From IMG/VR virus record IMGVR_UViG_3300028131_000026, positions 1 through 31,059 of that record: 31,059 nucleotides of DNA; one strand, given 5' to 3'. Shown here in pieces: positions 14,462-20,564 of the stretch (within the stretch, counting starts at the first letter, position 1; every line of letters starts with the position of its first letter). The notes under the pieces are model-generated. The model did no database searches, was not told the origin of the DNA, and saw only the letters and a list, made by a program, of their open reading frames with translations. This DNA is from a virus. The position numbers and the translations under genes were made by a program.

Positions 14462-14893
14462 ATGTATCGTGTTGAAATTGAGGTAGAGGGACAACCCCAA
14501 GGCAAGGCCAGACCGCGCATGAGCCGATTTGGTCACGTTTACACGCCTCAGAAGACTAGAGAGTATGAAAAGCGCATAAAGGCCGCTGCGTGGGCCGCTA
14601 TGCAACGAGAACGGCTAGAAGCAACCAACAGGCCAGTTCATATAGATATGGTTGCTTTTATGGACATTCCGAAAAGCTGGTCGAATACTAAAAAGATCGC
14701 CGCTGAGTTTGACGCATTTCGGCACACCACAAAGCCAGACTTAGACAACATATTGAAAGCCGCTTTAGACGGCATATCAGGGCCGCATGGCGTTATATTG
14801 GATGATAAGCAAGTTCACAGCGTAAAAGCTAAAAAGGTGTTCTGTCACCCCGACAGAGGCCCGGTGCTTTATATATCTATCTCTTGGGAATAG
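14462..14893 (+). CDS. rusA: RusA-like Holliday junction resolvase
   Basis: This 143-residue protein matches RusA in length and motifs. An N-terminal strand leads into QPQGKARPRMSRFGHVYTP, the catalytic Asp pair sits in KPDLDNILKAALDGI (Asp93 and Asp95), and a third Asp lies in VILDDKQVHS (114-115). RusA dimers bind four-way junctions and cut them symmetrically, clearing recombination or replication intermediates before packaging. The gene is alone on the plus strand between two minus-strand blocks. Its end overlaps the HNH gene end tail to tail by 25 bases. No strong ribosome site is visible before the ATG. Confidence 0.9.
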   Translation: MYRVEIEVEGQPQGKARPRMSRFGHVYTPQKTREYEKRIKAAAWAAMQRERLEATNRPVHIDMVAFMDIPKSWSNTKKIAAEFDAFRHTTKPDLDNILKAALDGISGPHGVILDDKQVHSVKAKKVFCHPDRGPVLYISISWE

Positions 14894-15183
14894 GAGTAAT
14901 CTGGCCCATAAAGATCGCGCCATTCTTTCGGGCTTTGGTGGATGGCAATTTTACTGTTGTCCCATAATCCCTGATGGTGTCCCTCACATAGTGGGATCGC
15001 CATTCGATCAGCGGTTTTCGATCTACTAAACCTATCGTGAATAACGTGGTGCGCTTGAGTCGGTGACATTTGCGGCAAGTTAAACGCCGTGCAAATACAG
15101 CAATCCTTTTCCCGAAGCATCTGCAAAAACTTCGGGTCTTTCTTGGCCTTGGTGGGCTTTGGGTTAGACCAAACTAATTCCAT
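14869..15183 (-). CDS. HNH-type recombination-associated protein (DUF968/Ref-like)
   Basis: This 104-residue protein contains a compact His-Cys zinc/HNH arrangement: LREKDCCICTAFNLP, then SPTQAHHVIHDRFSRS, and RMAIPLCEGHHQGLWDN. The Cys pair, His pair and final Cys-x2-His-His are as in DUF968 and Ref-type phage nucleases, found in lambda-like nin regions and P1. It likely binds or nicks DNA during recombination. It lies at the downstream end of a minus-strand block with SSB and ERF, which supports a recombination role. The start at 15183 lacks a strong ribosome site. Confidence 0.72.
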   Translation of the reverse strand: MELVWSNPKPTKAKKDPKFLQMLREKDCCICTAFNLPQMSPTQAHHVIHDRFSRSKTADRMAIPLCEGHHQGLWDNSKIAIHQSPKEWRDLYGPDYSYSQEIDI

Positions 15184-15235
15184 TGATTAAAATCATTATC
15201 AGATTTTTGATCTTCTGAAAACCTTGTTTTAGATA

Positions 15236-15253
15236 GGATTTTTTTCAAGTTTG
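15236..15253 (-). repeat. 18-base repeated element, copy 2
   Basis: This is identical to 14033-14050. It lies in the 74-base gap between the DUF1367-like gene and the HNH gene, 53-70 bases upstream of the HNH start. On the minus strand it reads TTGAAA followed by an A-tract and, shortly after, a TAAAA run, as in copy 1. A shared promoter or regulator site is the simplest explanation. Confidence 0.5.
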
Positions 15254-15257
15254 TTAT

Positions 15258-15659
15258 TTACCTACCGTGCAGTGGGTCATAGCCAATTGCCTCCGCTAAT
15301 TTGCTCATAGCAAGTTCAAAATATGTCATAAATTCTGCCTGTGTCATGGCACTAAACTCTGTGCTGTCCACATGGCGCACGATGCTGGACGTAAGCGGCG
15401 ATATGGTGGTCTTGTAATAGCCGCAAACCAATTTCAGTTCATGGTGTAAGTGTTGGGCTGTCGGCCACATACCAGTGCTTTCACACGCGGTTTTCAAGGT
15501 TGACCAATACAGGTTGTGGTGCGGGTTTGATCTTGTCCCGGTCACTGACAGGTTAAAAAGCTGTCCCGATTTGCACTCGCCTAAACGCTCGGAGTCATGT
15601 TGAGAAACAGGCAGTAACTGCCCATCCCTCAACTCAACTTGAATTTTAGGCACTTTCAT
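15258..15659 (-). CDS. DUF1367/NinB-like recombination-associated protein
   Basis: This 133-residue protein has the pattern of DUF1367 and related NinB-like phage proteins: TRSNPHHNLYWSTLKTACES, then MWPTAQHLHHELKLVCGYY, and a C-terminal FMTYFELAMSKLAEAIGYDP helix. NinB-type proteins bind single-stranded DNA and modulate annealing-type recombination. The neighbours here, SSB and an ERF annealing protein, fit that pathway. Its start overlaps the upstream stop as ATGA. The choice between DUF1367 and NinB cannot be made by eye. Confidence 0.7.
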   Translation of the reverse strand: MKVPKIQVELRDGQLLPVSQHDSERLGECKSGQLFNLSVTGTRSNPHHNLYWSTLKTACESTGMWPTAQHLHHELKLVCGYYKTTISPLTSSIVRHVDSTEFSAMTQAEFMTYFELAMSKLAEAIGYDPLHGR

Positions 15660-16198
15660 ATACCACCGGAAAAATAAAGATATTTATCATTGAACGGGTT
15701 AAGATATTGCTGACCGTACTTGTTTCCTTTCCAAACAATTATTCGCGCGGCTTCCATGCTTAAATTGTACTTTTCACCAATTTCCTTATAGGTGCTGCCT
15801 AACGATCTTTCGTGATATATGTTATAATTCCTCTGCACATTTTCTCTTTTAATTCTTTTAAATCTGTCATCGTTCAGTTTGTTAATATATCTGTCATAAC
15901 CAGAATGATCTCCGTAACATTTTTGCCAAGGCCAATGTTTTGTGATGTAGTCTATTAGCTCATCGCGTGAGTTACGACCAAGATTTGGCACTATTAAAAT
16001 GTTCTGTCTTGCAACTCGATCCCGATCACTTGGATCATTTAAATCAACAGACTTGCCAAAATAATATTTAATACCATTCACAAGTCGCTGCGATAGATCG
16101 GTTTCCCAACTTACTGGTTGTTGCTGTTTTTCATAATCTTCAATCGACATTTTTGTGCCATCGTCCAGAACTATGATATGATGCACCTCGTACTTCAT
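15656..16198 (-). CDS. Putative DNA-binding protein with RNA-polymerase-alpha-CTD-like HhH and HTH
   Basis: This protein has 180 residues from ATG 16198, eight bases after GGAG; an ATG at 16204 lies too close to that site. From the upstream ATG, residues 69-88 (ILIVPNLGRNSRDELIDYI) closely resemble the helix-hairpin-helix of the alpha-subunit C-terminal domain, which reads like LPNLGRKSLNEI. Residues about 134-158 (SLGSTYKEIGEKYNLSMEAA) form a sigma region-4-like helix-turn-helix followed by basic and aromatic residues. Both modules bind DNA, so a transcriptional or replication regulator is likely. It sits between SSB and the DUF1367-like gene. No named family is recognised for the whole protein. 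Confidence 0.6.
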   Translation of the reverse strand: MKYEVHHIIVLDDGTKMSIEDYEKQQQPVSWETDLSQRLVNGIKYYFGKSVDLNDPSDRDRVARQNILIVPNLGRNSRDELIDYITKHWPWQKCYGDHSGYDRYINKLNDDRFKRIKRENVQRNYNIYHERSLGSTYKEIGEKYNLSMEAARIIVWKGNKYGQQYLNPFNDKYLYFSGGI

Positions 16199-16210
16199 TG
16201 CCATTACTCC

Positions 16211-16594
16211 TTAAAACGGAATTTCATCGTCCATATCGGAAGATGTGTCATTGGGTGAGTTAACAGGGTTCACATGGTTAACAGGGTCACTAGAGGCGCT
16301 CTTAGAACTTTGAAGCGTCAAATCGTTAACCGTTACGCCCAGATATGTTTTGCCGTTATATTCGCGCCGTGTTAGCTCTCCGCTTACAGTAACTTTGGAA
16401 CCTTTGCTCACATAAGGAACAACGGCTATGCCGCGCTTGCCCCAAAACGTGCAGTCGAAATACATGGTTGATTTGTTTGCACCATAACCATCGTCTACAG
16501 CTAACGAGAACGAACCGAGTCCAGCTTTGTCCATTCCCCCCTCTTTAACTTCACCATCTTTGGTTGCAGTCCCTGCGATTGTAATGACTTTCAT
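16211..16594 (-). CDS. ssb: Single-stranded DNA-binding protein
   Basis: This 127-residue protein has an OB-fold pattern: ITIAGTATKDGEVKEGG, FSLAVDDGYGANKSTMYFDC, FWGKRGIAVVPYVSKGSKVT and VSGELTRREYNGKTYLGVTV. A low-complexity linker with a VNHVNPVN motif leads to the acidic tip MDDEIPF, the standard tail through which SSB recruits repair and replication proteins. It coats single strands during replication and ERF-mediated annealing. ATG 16594 overlaps the ERF stop (ATGA) with GGAG upstream. Confidence 0.93.
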   Translation of the reverse strand: MKVITIAGTATKDGEVKEGGMDKAGLGSFSLAVDDGYGANKSTMYFDCTFWGKRGIAVVPYVSKGSKVTVSGELTRREYNGKTYLGVTVNDLTLQSSKSASSDPVNHVNPVNSPNDTSSDMDDEIPF

Positions 16595-17202
16595 AATTTT
16601 AGCTCCTTTTTGCGATCATCATGTGCTTCAACCATGCGGTTAAAATCTTCCTCTGAAAGACCGACTTGGTTTATTGTTTTGACGTATTTTGGTTCAAACT
16701 TTTCAAAAGCAGCCGCGCTGCAACCGTTACTGTAGAAATCAACAACCGCCTGCACCCGGTCTTCTGGCGCTATGCTCATTGGCGTGTGCTTTGGTGCTAT
16801 TGTTTCGTTCTTGCGTTCAACACCCACCATTTCATTAGCAGACGCATATGTGCCGCCATGCAGTCCCAGCGAAGCCAATGCGCGTCCAATTGCAGATGTT
16901 TCGCAAACTTCCAAGGCTGATGTTTTGGTTATGTAGGATGATCCGCGTATTTCTTCCGCAAGGCCCGATCCAACAATAAAACCATCTTTGTCTTTAATGA
17001 TGGCTCGAACAACAACTGTTTGCTGGTCGTTATATACAAGCTCTGTTTCGATCCCGTAATTGCCGCCAAACGTAATGCGGAAGGCTTCCATGCGTGTGGA
17101 AACCTCTGTGTATGACTTGCCGCCCTTTTGCATCACACCGTGAGATTTATTTAACTCACTAACAAGCTCCATAGCATCGTGGAATTTTTTGGTCTCGGTC
17201 AT
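16591..17202 (-). CDS. erf: ERF-family single-strand annealing protein
   Basis: This 203-residue protein matches the ERF branch of Rad52-like phage recombinases: GKSYTEVSTRMEAFRITFGG, VVVRAIIKDKDGFIVGSGLA, then the diagnostic EEIRGSSYITKTSALEVCET followed by SAIGRALASLGLHGGTYASA. The C-terminal 60 residues are variable and helical. Such rings anneal complementary strands, repairing ends and enabling concatemer formation or genome circularisation. It lies directly upstream of SSB, its functional partner, in one minus-strand operon, with TAATG coupling to the small gene before it and GGGAG as ribosome site. Confidence 0.88.
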   Translation of the reverse strand: MTETKKFHDAMELVSELNKSHGVMQKGGKSYTEVSTRMEAFRITFGGNYGIETELVYNDQQTVVVRAIIKDKDGFIVGSGLAEEIRGSSYITKTSALEVCETSAIGRALASLGLHGGTYASANEMVGVERKNETIAPKHTPMSIAPEDRVQAVVDFYSNGCSAAAFEKFEPKYVKTINQVGLSEEDFNRMVEAHDDRKKELKL

Positions 17203-17390
17203 TATTGGTCTCCCTCAAAGTCTCTTATTGTTTTGCTAATCTTTTCAATTGCACCGACAGGAAAGTTTAGCTTGTTATACTCTTCAAAGCTAATTTCTTT
17301 CTGTTCAAATTTTTTGGAAACGTCCATCCAGTGTTCGGTTAGCAATGTGTACATCTTGCTAATTAACAACTCTTTATCGTTTACGGTCAT
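17202..17390 (-). CDS. Small hypothetical protein upstream of ERF
   Basis: A 62-residue protein starting at ATG 17390, chosen because GGGAG stands eight bases upstream; in-frame ATGs at 17414 and 17405 have no such site. The product (MTVNDKELLISKMYTLLTEH, then FEQKEISFEEYNKL) is charged and helical, without Cys or membrane segment. It is the first gene of the minus-strand recombination operon and shares one base with the ERF start. No family is recognised. Confidence 0.6.
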   Translation of the reverse strand: MTVNDKELLISKMYTLLTEHWMDVSKKFEQKEISFEEYNKLNFPVGAIEKISKTIRDFEGDQ

Positions 17391-17421
17391 TGTTATTTCT
17401 CCCATTGTCTGCATCTTGGGG

Positions 17422-17463
17422 TTTACAATAGATATTTGCGGGTGTAAAGCATAAATTGCAAAT
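17422..17463. promoter_or_regulatory. Operator-like inverted repeats between divergent operons
   Basis: The 90-base gap between the minus-strand recombination operon and the Cro-like gene holds two interleaved inverted repeats: TTTACA (17422-17427) with TGTAAA (17443-17448), and ATTTGC (17434-17439) with GCAAAT (17458-17463). Lying beside a small repressor gene and between divergent transcripts, they are good candidates for its operators. The same TTTACA and TTGCAA words recur at 13709 and 14406. Confidence 0.45.
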
Positions 17464-17480
17464 AATTGATGGAGACTTAA

Positions 17481-17651
17481 ATGCTAACGCCAGACGAAAT
17501 TCGTGAAAAGTTAACTGACGTAAACATGAGCAAGATTGCTAGGGAGACAGGTTTAACGCGCCCGACGATATATAAATTTCTGACCGGGGCTGAAAATATG
17601 CAGTATGATACTGTCAAAAGGGTTTCGGAATACTTTGAAAGGGAAGTCTAA
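17481..17651 (+). CDS. Cro/CI-like small HTH repressor
   Basis: A 56-codon gene preceded by GGAG seven bases upstream of ATG 17481. The protein is one helix-turn-helix domain: MSKIARETGLTRPTIYKFLT forms helices 2 and 3, and ENMQYDTVKRVSEYFE the closing helices, the arrangement of lambda Cro/XRE-type regulators. It stands at the divergent switch between the recombination operon (leftward) and the replication genes (rightward), the classic position for Cro. Its stop overlaps the initiator start as TAATG. With no integrase in view it may regulate timing rather than lysogeny. Confidence 0.8.
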   Translation: MLTPDEIREKLTDVNMSKIARETGLTRPTIYKFLTGAENMQYDTVKRVSEYFEREV

Positions 17652-18343
17652 TGTCTCACCAAATGACAGCACTTGCTATGGAACAGGACTTAGCTCCTGC
17701 CCCAAAGATTGTTCTGTATTGGATTGCTAACCACCATAACGGTGAAACTGGATTGTGCTTTCCGAGTATCAACAGGCTGGCTAAGGTGTGCAGAATGTCC
17801 CGGCGATCTGTGGAGAAGCATATAGCCGATTTGGCAGGGCTTGGTCTTATACAAGTGACTCAAAGGTTTCGTGCTGAAGGTGGTAAGACTTCCAATAGTT
17901 ACCAGTTGTTTCTCAAGAGTTCCCAAGAGTTCCAGACCGATGCGCAAAATCTGCGTATGGGTAGCGCAAAATCTGCGCATGGGGATACGCAAAATCTGCG
18001 CATGAATAACCTTGGAAGAAAGAACCTTGGAATAGAAGATAATATATTGGTCGAAAAGTTTGACGATTTTTATAAATGCTTTCCAAGAAAGACGGCGAAG
18101 GGTTTAGCGAGAAAGGCTTGGGAACTTGCAGTTGCAAAGACCAACCCTGATGTTATTATTTCAAAGGCTGCTTTGTATGCGGCCAGTGTAGAGGGCAAAG
18201 ACAAAAAGTTTATCCCGCATCCCGCTACATGGTTAAATCAAGAACGATGGGATGATGAAGTATTCGCTCAAGCAGACAGCGAACAAGATCAACAAAACTT
18301 AGTGCATAAGATTTTTGCAGAAATGGTGAAACCAAATGCGTGA
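17651..18343 (+). CDS. Replication initiator, HTH_36 type, lambda O-like
   Basis: This 230-residue protein has an N-terminal winged-helix initiator domain (residues 10-90: KIVLYWIANHHNGETGLCFP, then SINRLAKVCRMSRRSVEKHI, and a wing ending NSYQLF). A linker (about 90-130) is encoded by repeated DNA. The C-terminal domain (FDDFYKCFPRKTAKGLARKA, then IPHPATWLNQERWDDE) is a form common in phage replication proteins and probably contacts the helicase loader. As in lambda O, the probable origin lies inside the gene. It is coupled to the Cro-like gene upstream and overlaps the next gene by eight bases. Confidence 0.82.
   Translation: MSHQMTALAMEQDLAPAPKIVLYWIANHHNGETGLCFPSINRLAKVCRMSRRSVEKHIADLAGLGLIQVTQRFRAEGGKTSNSYQLFLKSSQEFQTDAQNLRMGSAKSAHGDTQNLRMNNLGRKNLGIEDNILVEKFDDFYKCFPRKTAKGLARKAWELAVAKTNPDVIISKAALYAASVEGKDKKFIPHPATWLNQERWDDEVFAQADSEQDQQNLVHKIFAEMVKPNA
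17914..18055. other. Probable origin of replication with iterons inside the initiator gene
   Basis: In order: two tandem copies of CAAGAGTTCC (17914-17933); three copies of a 20-base iteron GCGCAAAATCTGCGCATGGG (starting 17942, 17964 and 17987, with one, zero and about three mismatches); two copies of AACCTTGGAA (18008 and 18023); then an AT-rich tract to about 18055. Each iteron holds a dyad GCGCA-N5-TGCGC, with slight decay at the flanks. Copy 2 of the iteron is in a different reading frame from copies 1 and 3, so DNA rather than protein sequence is conserved. The layout parallels the lambda origin inside gene O. Confidence 0.75.
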
Positions 18344-18809
18344 TGAACAGATACAAGAATTAACACTTAAACTTCTAAGCCGATTGAACCCACCAAGGGC
18401 GCTGACCGGGCAAGCACAAGCCATAAAGGATGAAGCCACATTCCTTGCCAAGTGCATAAACAAGGTAGCACCGAGCCAAGGTTTGACAGATTGGTTTAAT
18501 GATTTTGAAGAGGCTGTGCTGGGTAACTTAGAAACCCGCACATGGCCTACAGCCAAAGAGCTTTCCAAAGCGGCGCAGCAAATACGAAAGGCCAAGCCAG
18601 TTTTTGCAGATCATAGCGTTGAAGCTGAATGGCTATTAAACCCGGTAACAATAAACGCAAAGCGCATCCAAGGTGGCCATCCAGTGTGTGAAACATGGTT
18701 AAGCGGTAAGAAGGCGCAGTCGTTGATGGCAACGGGAATGATTAGTGAAAGCGACTTGGCTAAGTACAAAAGAACAGCATCATTGCAAAAAGCAGAGGTT
18801 TATGGTTAA
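18336..18809 (+). CDS. Putative helicase-loader-type replication protein
   Basis: This 157-residue protein overlaps the initiator end by eight bases, the position of lambda P beside O. It is largely helical (EQIQELTLKLLSRLNPP, then DEATFLAKCINKVAPSQGL), with a WFNDFEEAVLGNLETRTWPT segment and a basic C-terminus (SESDLAKYKRTASLQKAEVY). There is no ATPase Walker motif, so it is not DnaC-like by sequence; a lambda P or G39P-like loader role is inferred from size, charge and position. No family is recognised with certainty. Confidence 0.6.
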   Translation: MRDEQIQELTLKLLSRLNPPRALTGQAQAIKDEATFLAKCINKVAPSQGLTDWFNDFEEAVLGNLETRTWPTAKELSKAAQQIRKAKPVFADHSVEAEWLLNPVTINAKRIQGGHPVCETWLSGKKAQSLMATGMISESDLAKYKRTASLQKAEVYG

Positions 18810-18923
18810 ATGCAGATACTGTTCTCACAGACAGTCTGCTCGGTTAGTTTTCTCCCAGAACTAACTCCCCTTTCTGGCAGAGAAGCAAGTTTCCCAATTC
18901 CTTGCTTTTCTGTCAGTTTTTAA
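18810..18923 (+). CDS. Possible 37-residue leader ORF overlapping hairpins
   Basis: ATG 18810 follows directly on the TAA of the previous gene, and the frame runs 37 codons to TAA at 18921-18923, through two small hairpins and a strong terminator stem. The peptide is Ser/Phe/Pro-rich (MQILFSQTVCSVSFLPELTP). Reinitiating ribosomes could translate it. If so, translation would unfold the terminator, which suggests attenuation. It may also be a chance frame in structured RNA; the palindromes fit RNA function better than coding constraint. Confidence 0.25.
   Translation: MQILFSQTVCSVSFLPELTPLSGREASFPIPCFSVSF
18812..18865 (+). ncRNA. Two tandem leader hairpins with matching loops
   Basis: Hairpin 1 pairs 18812-18822 with 18831-18839 (nine pairs, one two-base bulge). 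Hairpin 2 pairs GTTAGTT (18843-18849) with AACTAAC (18859-18865). Their loops carry TCTCACAG (18823-18830) and TCTCCCAG (18851-18858), alike in seven of eight positions and 28 bases apart. Similar loops on different stems suggest binding sites for one protein or RNA. Confidence 0.45.
18874..18921 (+). terminator. Strong intrinsic terminator before the methyltransferase gene
   Basis: A 16-base stem pairs 18874-18889 with 18901-18916, with only two G-U wobbles, around an 11-base loop and is followed by TTTTT (18917-18921) then AAATTT. This has every feature of a Rho-independent terminator. It separates the replication genes from the methyltransferase-terminase operon, which must therefore have its own promoter or depend on read-through. 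Confidence 0.82.
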
Positions 18924-18954
18924 ATTTATACGCACCCTGAGAAGGACGTAACAA

Positions 18955-20187
18955 ATGAACGAACAAAACTGGCCAGCGGACAAAGTAGAACGCAGAAGCA
19001 TAAGCAGCATCATCCCTTATGCCCGAAACAGTCGAACCCACAGCGATGAACAGGTGGCGCAGATAGCCGCCAGCATTAAAGAGTGGGGATTTACGAACCC
19101 GATATTGATCGACATCGATGGCGAAATAATAGCGGGTCATGGCAGACTTCTCGCCGCGCAAAAGCTCGGTTTAAAAGAGGTTCCCTGTATTACCGCTGTT
19201 GGGTGGTCGGATGCTCAAAAGAAAGCCTATGTCATTGCCGACAACAAGCTGGCGCTAAATGCTGGATGGGACAACGATATGCTGGCCATTGAGTTTGGCG
19301 AGCTTAAAGATTTAGATTTTAACTTAGATTTAATCGGTTTTGACTCCGATGAACTTGCCAACATCCTGAAGGAGCCTGAAACTGAAGGTTTGACAGACGA
19401 GGACGCCGTGCCAGAAGCGCCGGAGGTTCCTGTTACAGTTGAAGGCGATGTTTGGTTGCTTGGGTGCCATAGGCTTATGTGTGGAGACAGCACAAGCATT
19501 GATGCAGTTGAGAAGCTGATGGATGAGCAAAAAGCTGACGTCCTTTTTACCGACCCTCCTTATGGAATTGATTTCTCACCACAGCGGGGAACGCATGGCA
19601 AAATATTGAATGATGCACTTGAGGGGGAAGAATTTGACGAGTTTTTAAATGATACCTTCGCCACCGCTATGTCTGCAATGAAACCTGACACATATGCGTT
19701 TATTTGGACGGGTTGGAGTAAGATTGGCGCATTTGAAAAGGCCATAAAAAAGTTTTTTAAAATTCAAGCGATGCACATTTGGGTAAAAAACAATTTTGGT
19801 ATTGGTTATTATTCAAGGCCAAAACATGAGCCGTTCTATTTGTGCCTTAATGGTAAGCCCGTTTATCCATCGACTGCCCCTGCTGATGTTTGGGAAGAAA
19901 AGAGGGTTCACAAGACCATCCACAGTTGCGAAAAGCCAGTGGATTTGATTACAGATATTCTTGACACATATCACAAAAACAGCACGGTGCTTGATTTATT
20001 TGGTGGCAGCGGTTCCACTCTAATTTCTTGCGAAAAGACAGCCCGAGATTGCCGCATGATGGAGTTAGACCCGAAATACTGCGATGTTATCATAAAGCGC
20101 TGGCAGAACTTTTCAGGACAGAAAGCAAAGCTGGAGGCAACTGCGCAAACCTATGATGAATTGAAGCAAGAACGGGTATCGGCATGA
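18955..20187 (+). CDS. ParB-domain DNA methyltransferase (N6-adenine/N4-cytosine, beta class)
   Basis: This 410-residue protein joins two domains. Residues 12-100 are a ParB/Srx-like domain (IPYARNSRTHSDEQVAQIAA, GEIIAGHGRLLAAQKLGL). Residues about 165-400 are an amino-methyltransferase, with DPPY at 200-203 (TDPPYGIDF) and the S-adenosylmethionine site LDLFGGSGSTLISCE near 342-356. DPPY before FGGSG with the target region between them is the beta order. It would methylate adenine or N4-cytosine in phage DNA, protecting against restriction or marking sites; no partner nuclease is nearby. AAGGA precedes the start, and its stop overlaps the small terminase start as ATGA. Confidence 0.9.
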   Translation: MNEQNWPADKVERRSISSIIPYARNSRTHSDEQVAQIAASIKEWGFTNPILIDIDGEIIAGHGRLLAAQKLGLKEVPCITAVGWSDAQKKAYVIADNKLALNAGWDNDMLAIEFGELKDLDFNLDLIGFDSDELANILKEPETEGLTDEDAVPEAPEVPVTVEGDVWLLGCHRLMCGDSTSIDAVEKLMDEQKADVLFTDPPYGIDFSPQRGTHGKILNDALEGEEFDEFLNDTFATAMSAMKPDTYAFIWTGWSKIGAFEKAIKKFFKIQAMHIWVKNNFGIGYYSRPKHEPFYLCLNGKPVYPSTAPADVWEEKRVHKTIHSCEKPVDLITDILDTYHKNSTVLDLFGGSGSTLISCEKTARDCRMMELDPKYCDVIIKRWQNFSGQKAKLEATAQTYDELKQERVSA

Positions 20188-20564
20188 CTGATGAAAAGAA
20201 CAAAGGCGGTAGGCCGCGCAAAGAGCTTACAAAAGATCAAAAGTCAGAAGTTAAAACTTTGGCTGCGGTTTTAAGCACTGACCAAATAGCTGATTATTTT
20301 GGTATAGGTCGGCGCACTTTTTATGACATAATGGAGCGCGATGAAGAAGTTTCCGCACAATATAAAAAGGGAAAAGCGGAGGCTGTTGGCTTCGTTGCGC
20401 AAAATCTAATTCAAAAAGCCCGGTCTGGTGATTTAGGCGCACAAATATTTTATTTAAAAACTCAAGCTGGTTGGAAAGAAACCCAAAGGCTAGAGGGCGC
20501 TGGTAATGATGGCGAGCACGTTCATGCGTACAAATGGTTAAGCGATGAAGACCAAGACGATTAA
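20184..20564 (+). CDS. terS: Terminase small subunit
   Basis: This 126-residue protein lies directly before, and overlaps by 20 bases, the large terminase gene. After a basic start (NKGGRPRKELTKDQK) it has a helix-turn-helix, LAAVLSTDQIADYFGIGRRT followed by FYDIMERDEEVSA, then an oligomerisation helix and the sequence AQIFYLKTQAGWKE that is common in phage small terminases. The acidic C-terminus may contact the large subunit. It would recognise the packaging start site and recruit the motor. Its start overlaps the methyltransferase stop by four bases. Confidence 0.85.
   Translation: MTDEKNKGGRPRKELTKDQKSEVKTLAAVLSTDQIADYFGIGRRTFYDIMERDEEVSAQYKKGKAEAVGFVAQNLIQKARSGDLGAQIFYLKTQAGWKETQRLEGAGNDGEHVHAYKWLSDEDQDD

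Noticed and set aside
17481-17651. Lysogeny switch with integration genes
   Set aside because: Only a Cro-like gene is present. No integrase, excisionase, CI-size repressor or attachment-site repeat is seen in the window, so temperate life is not supported.
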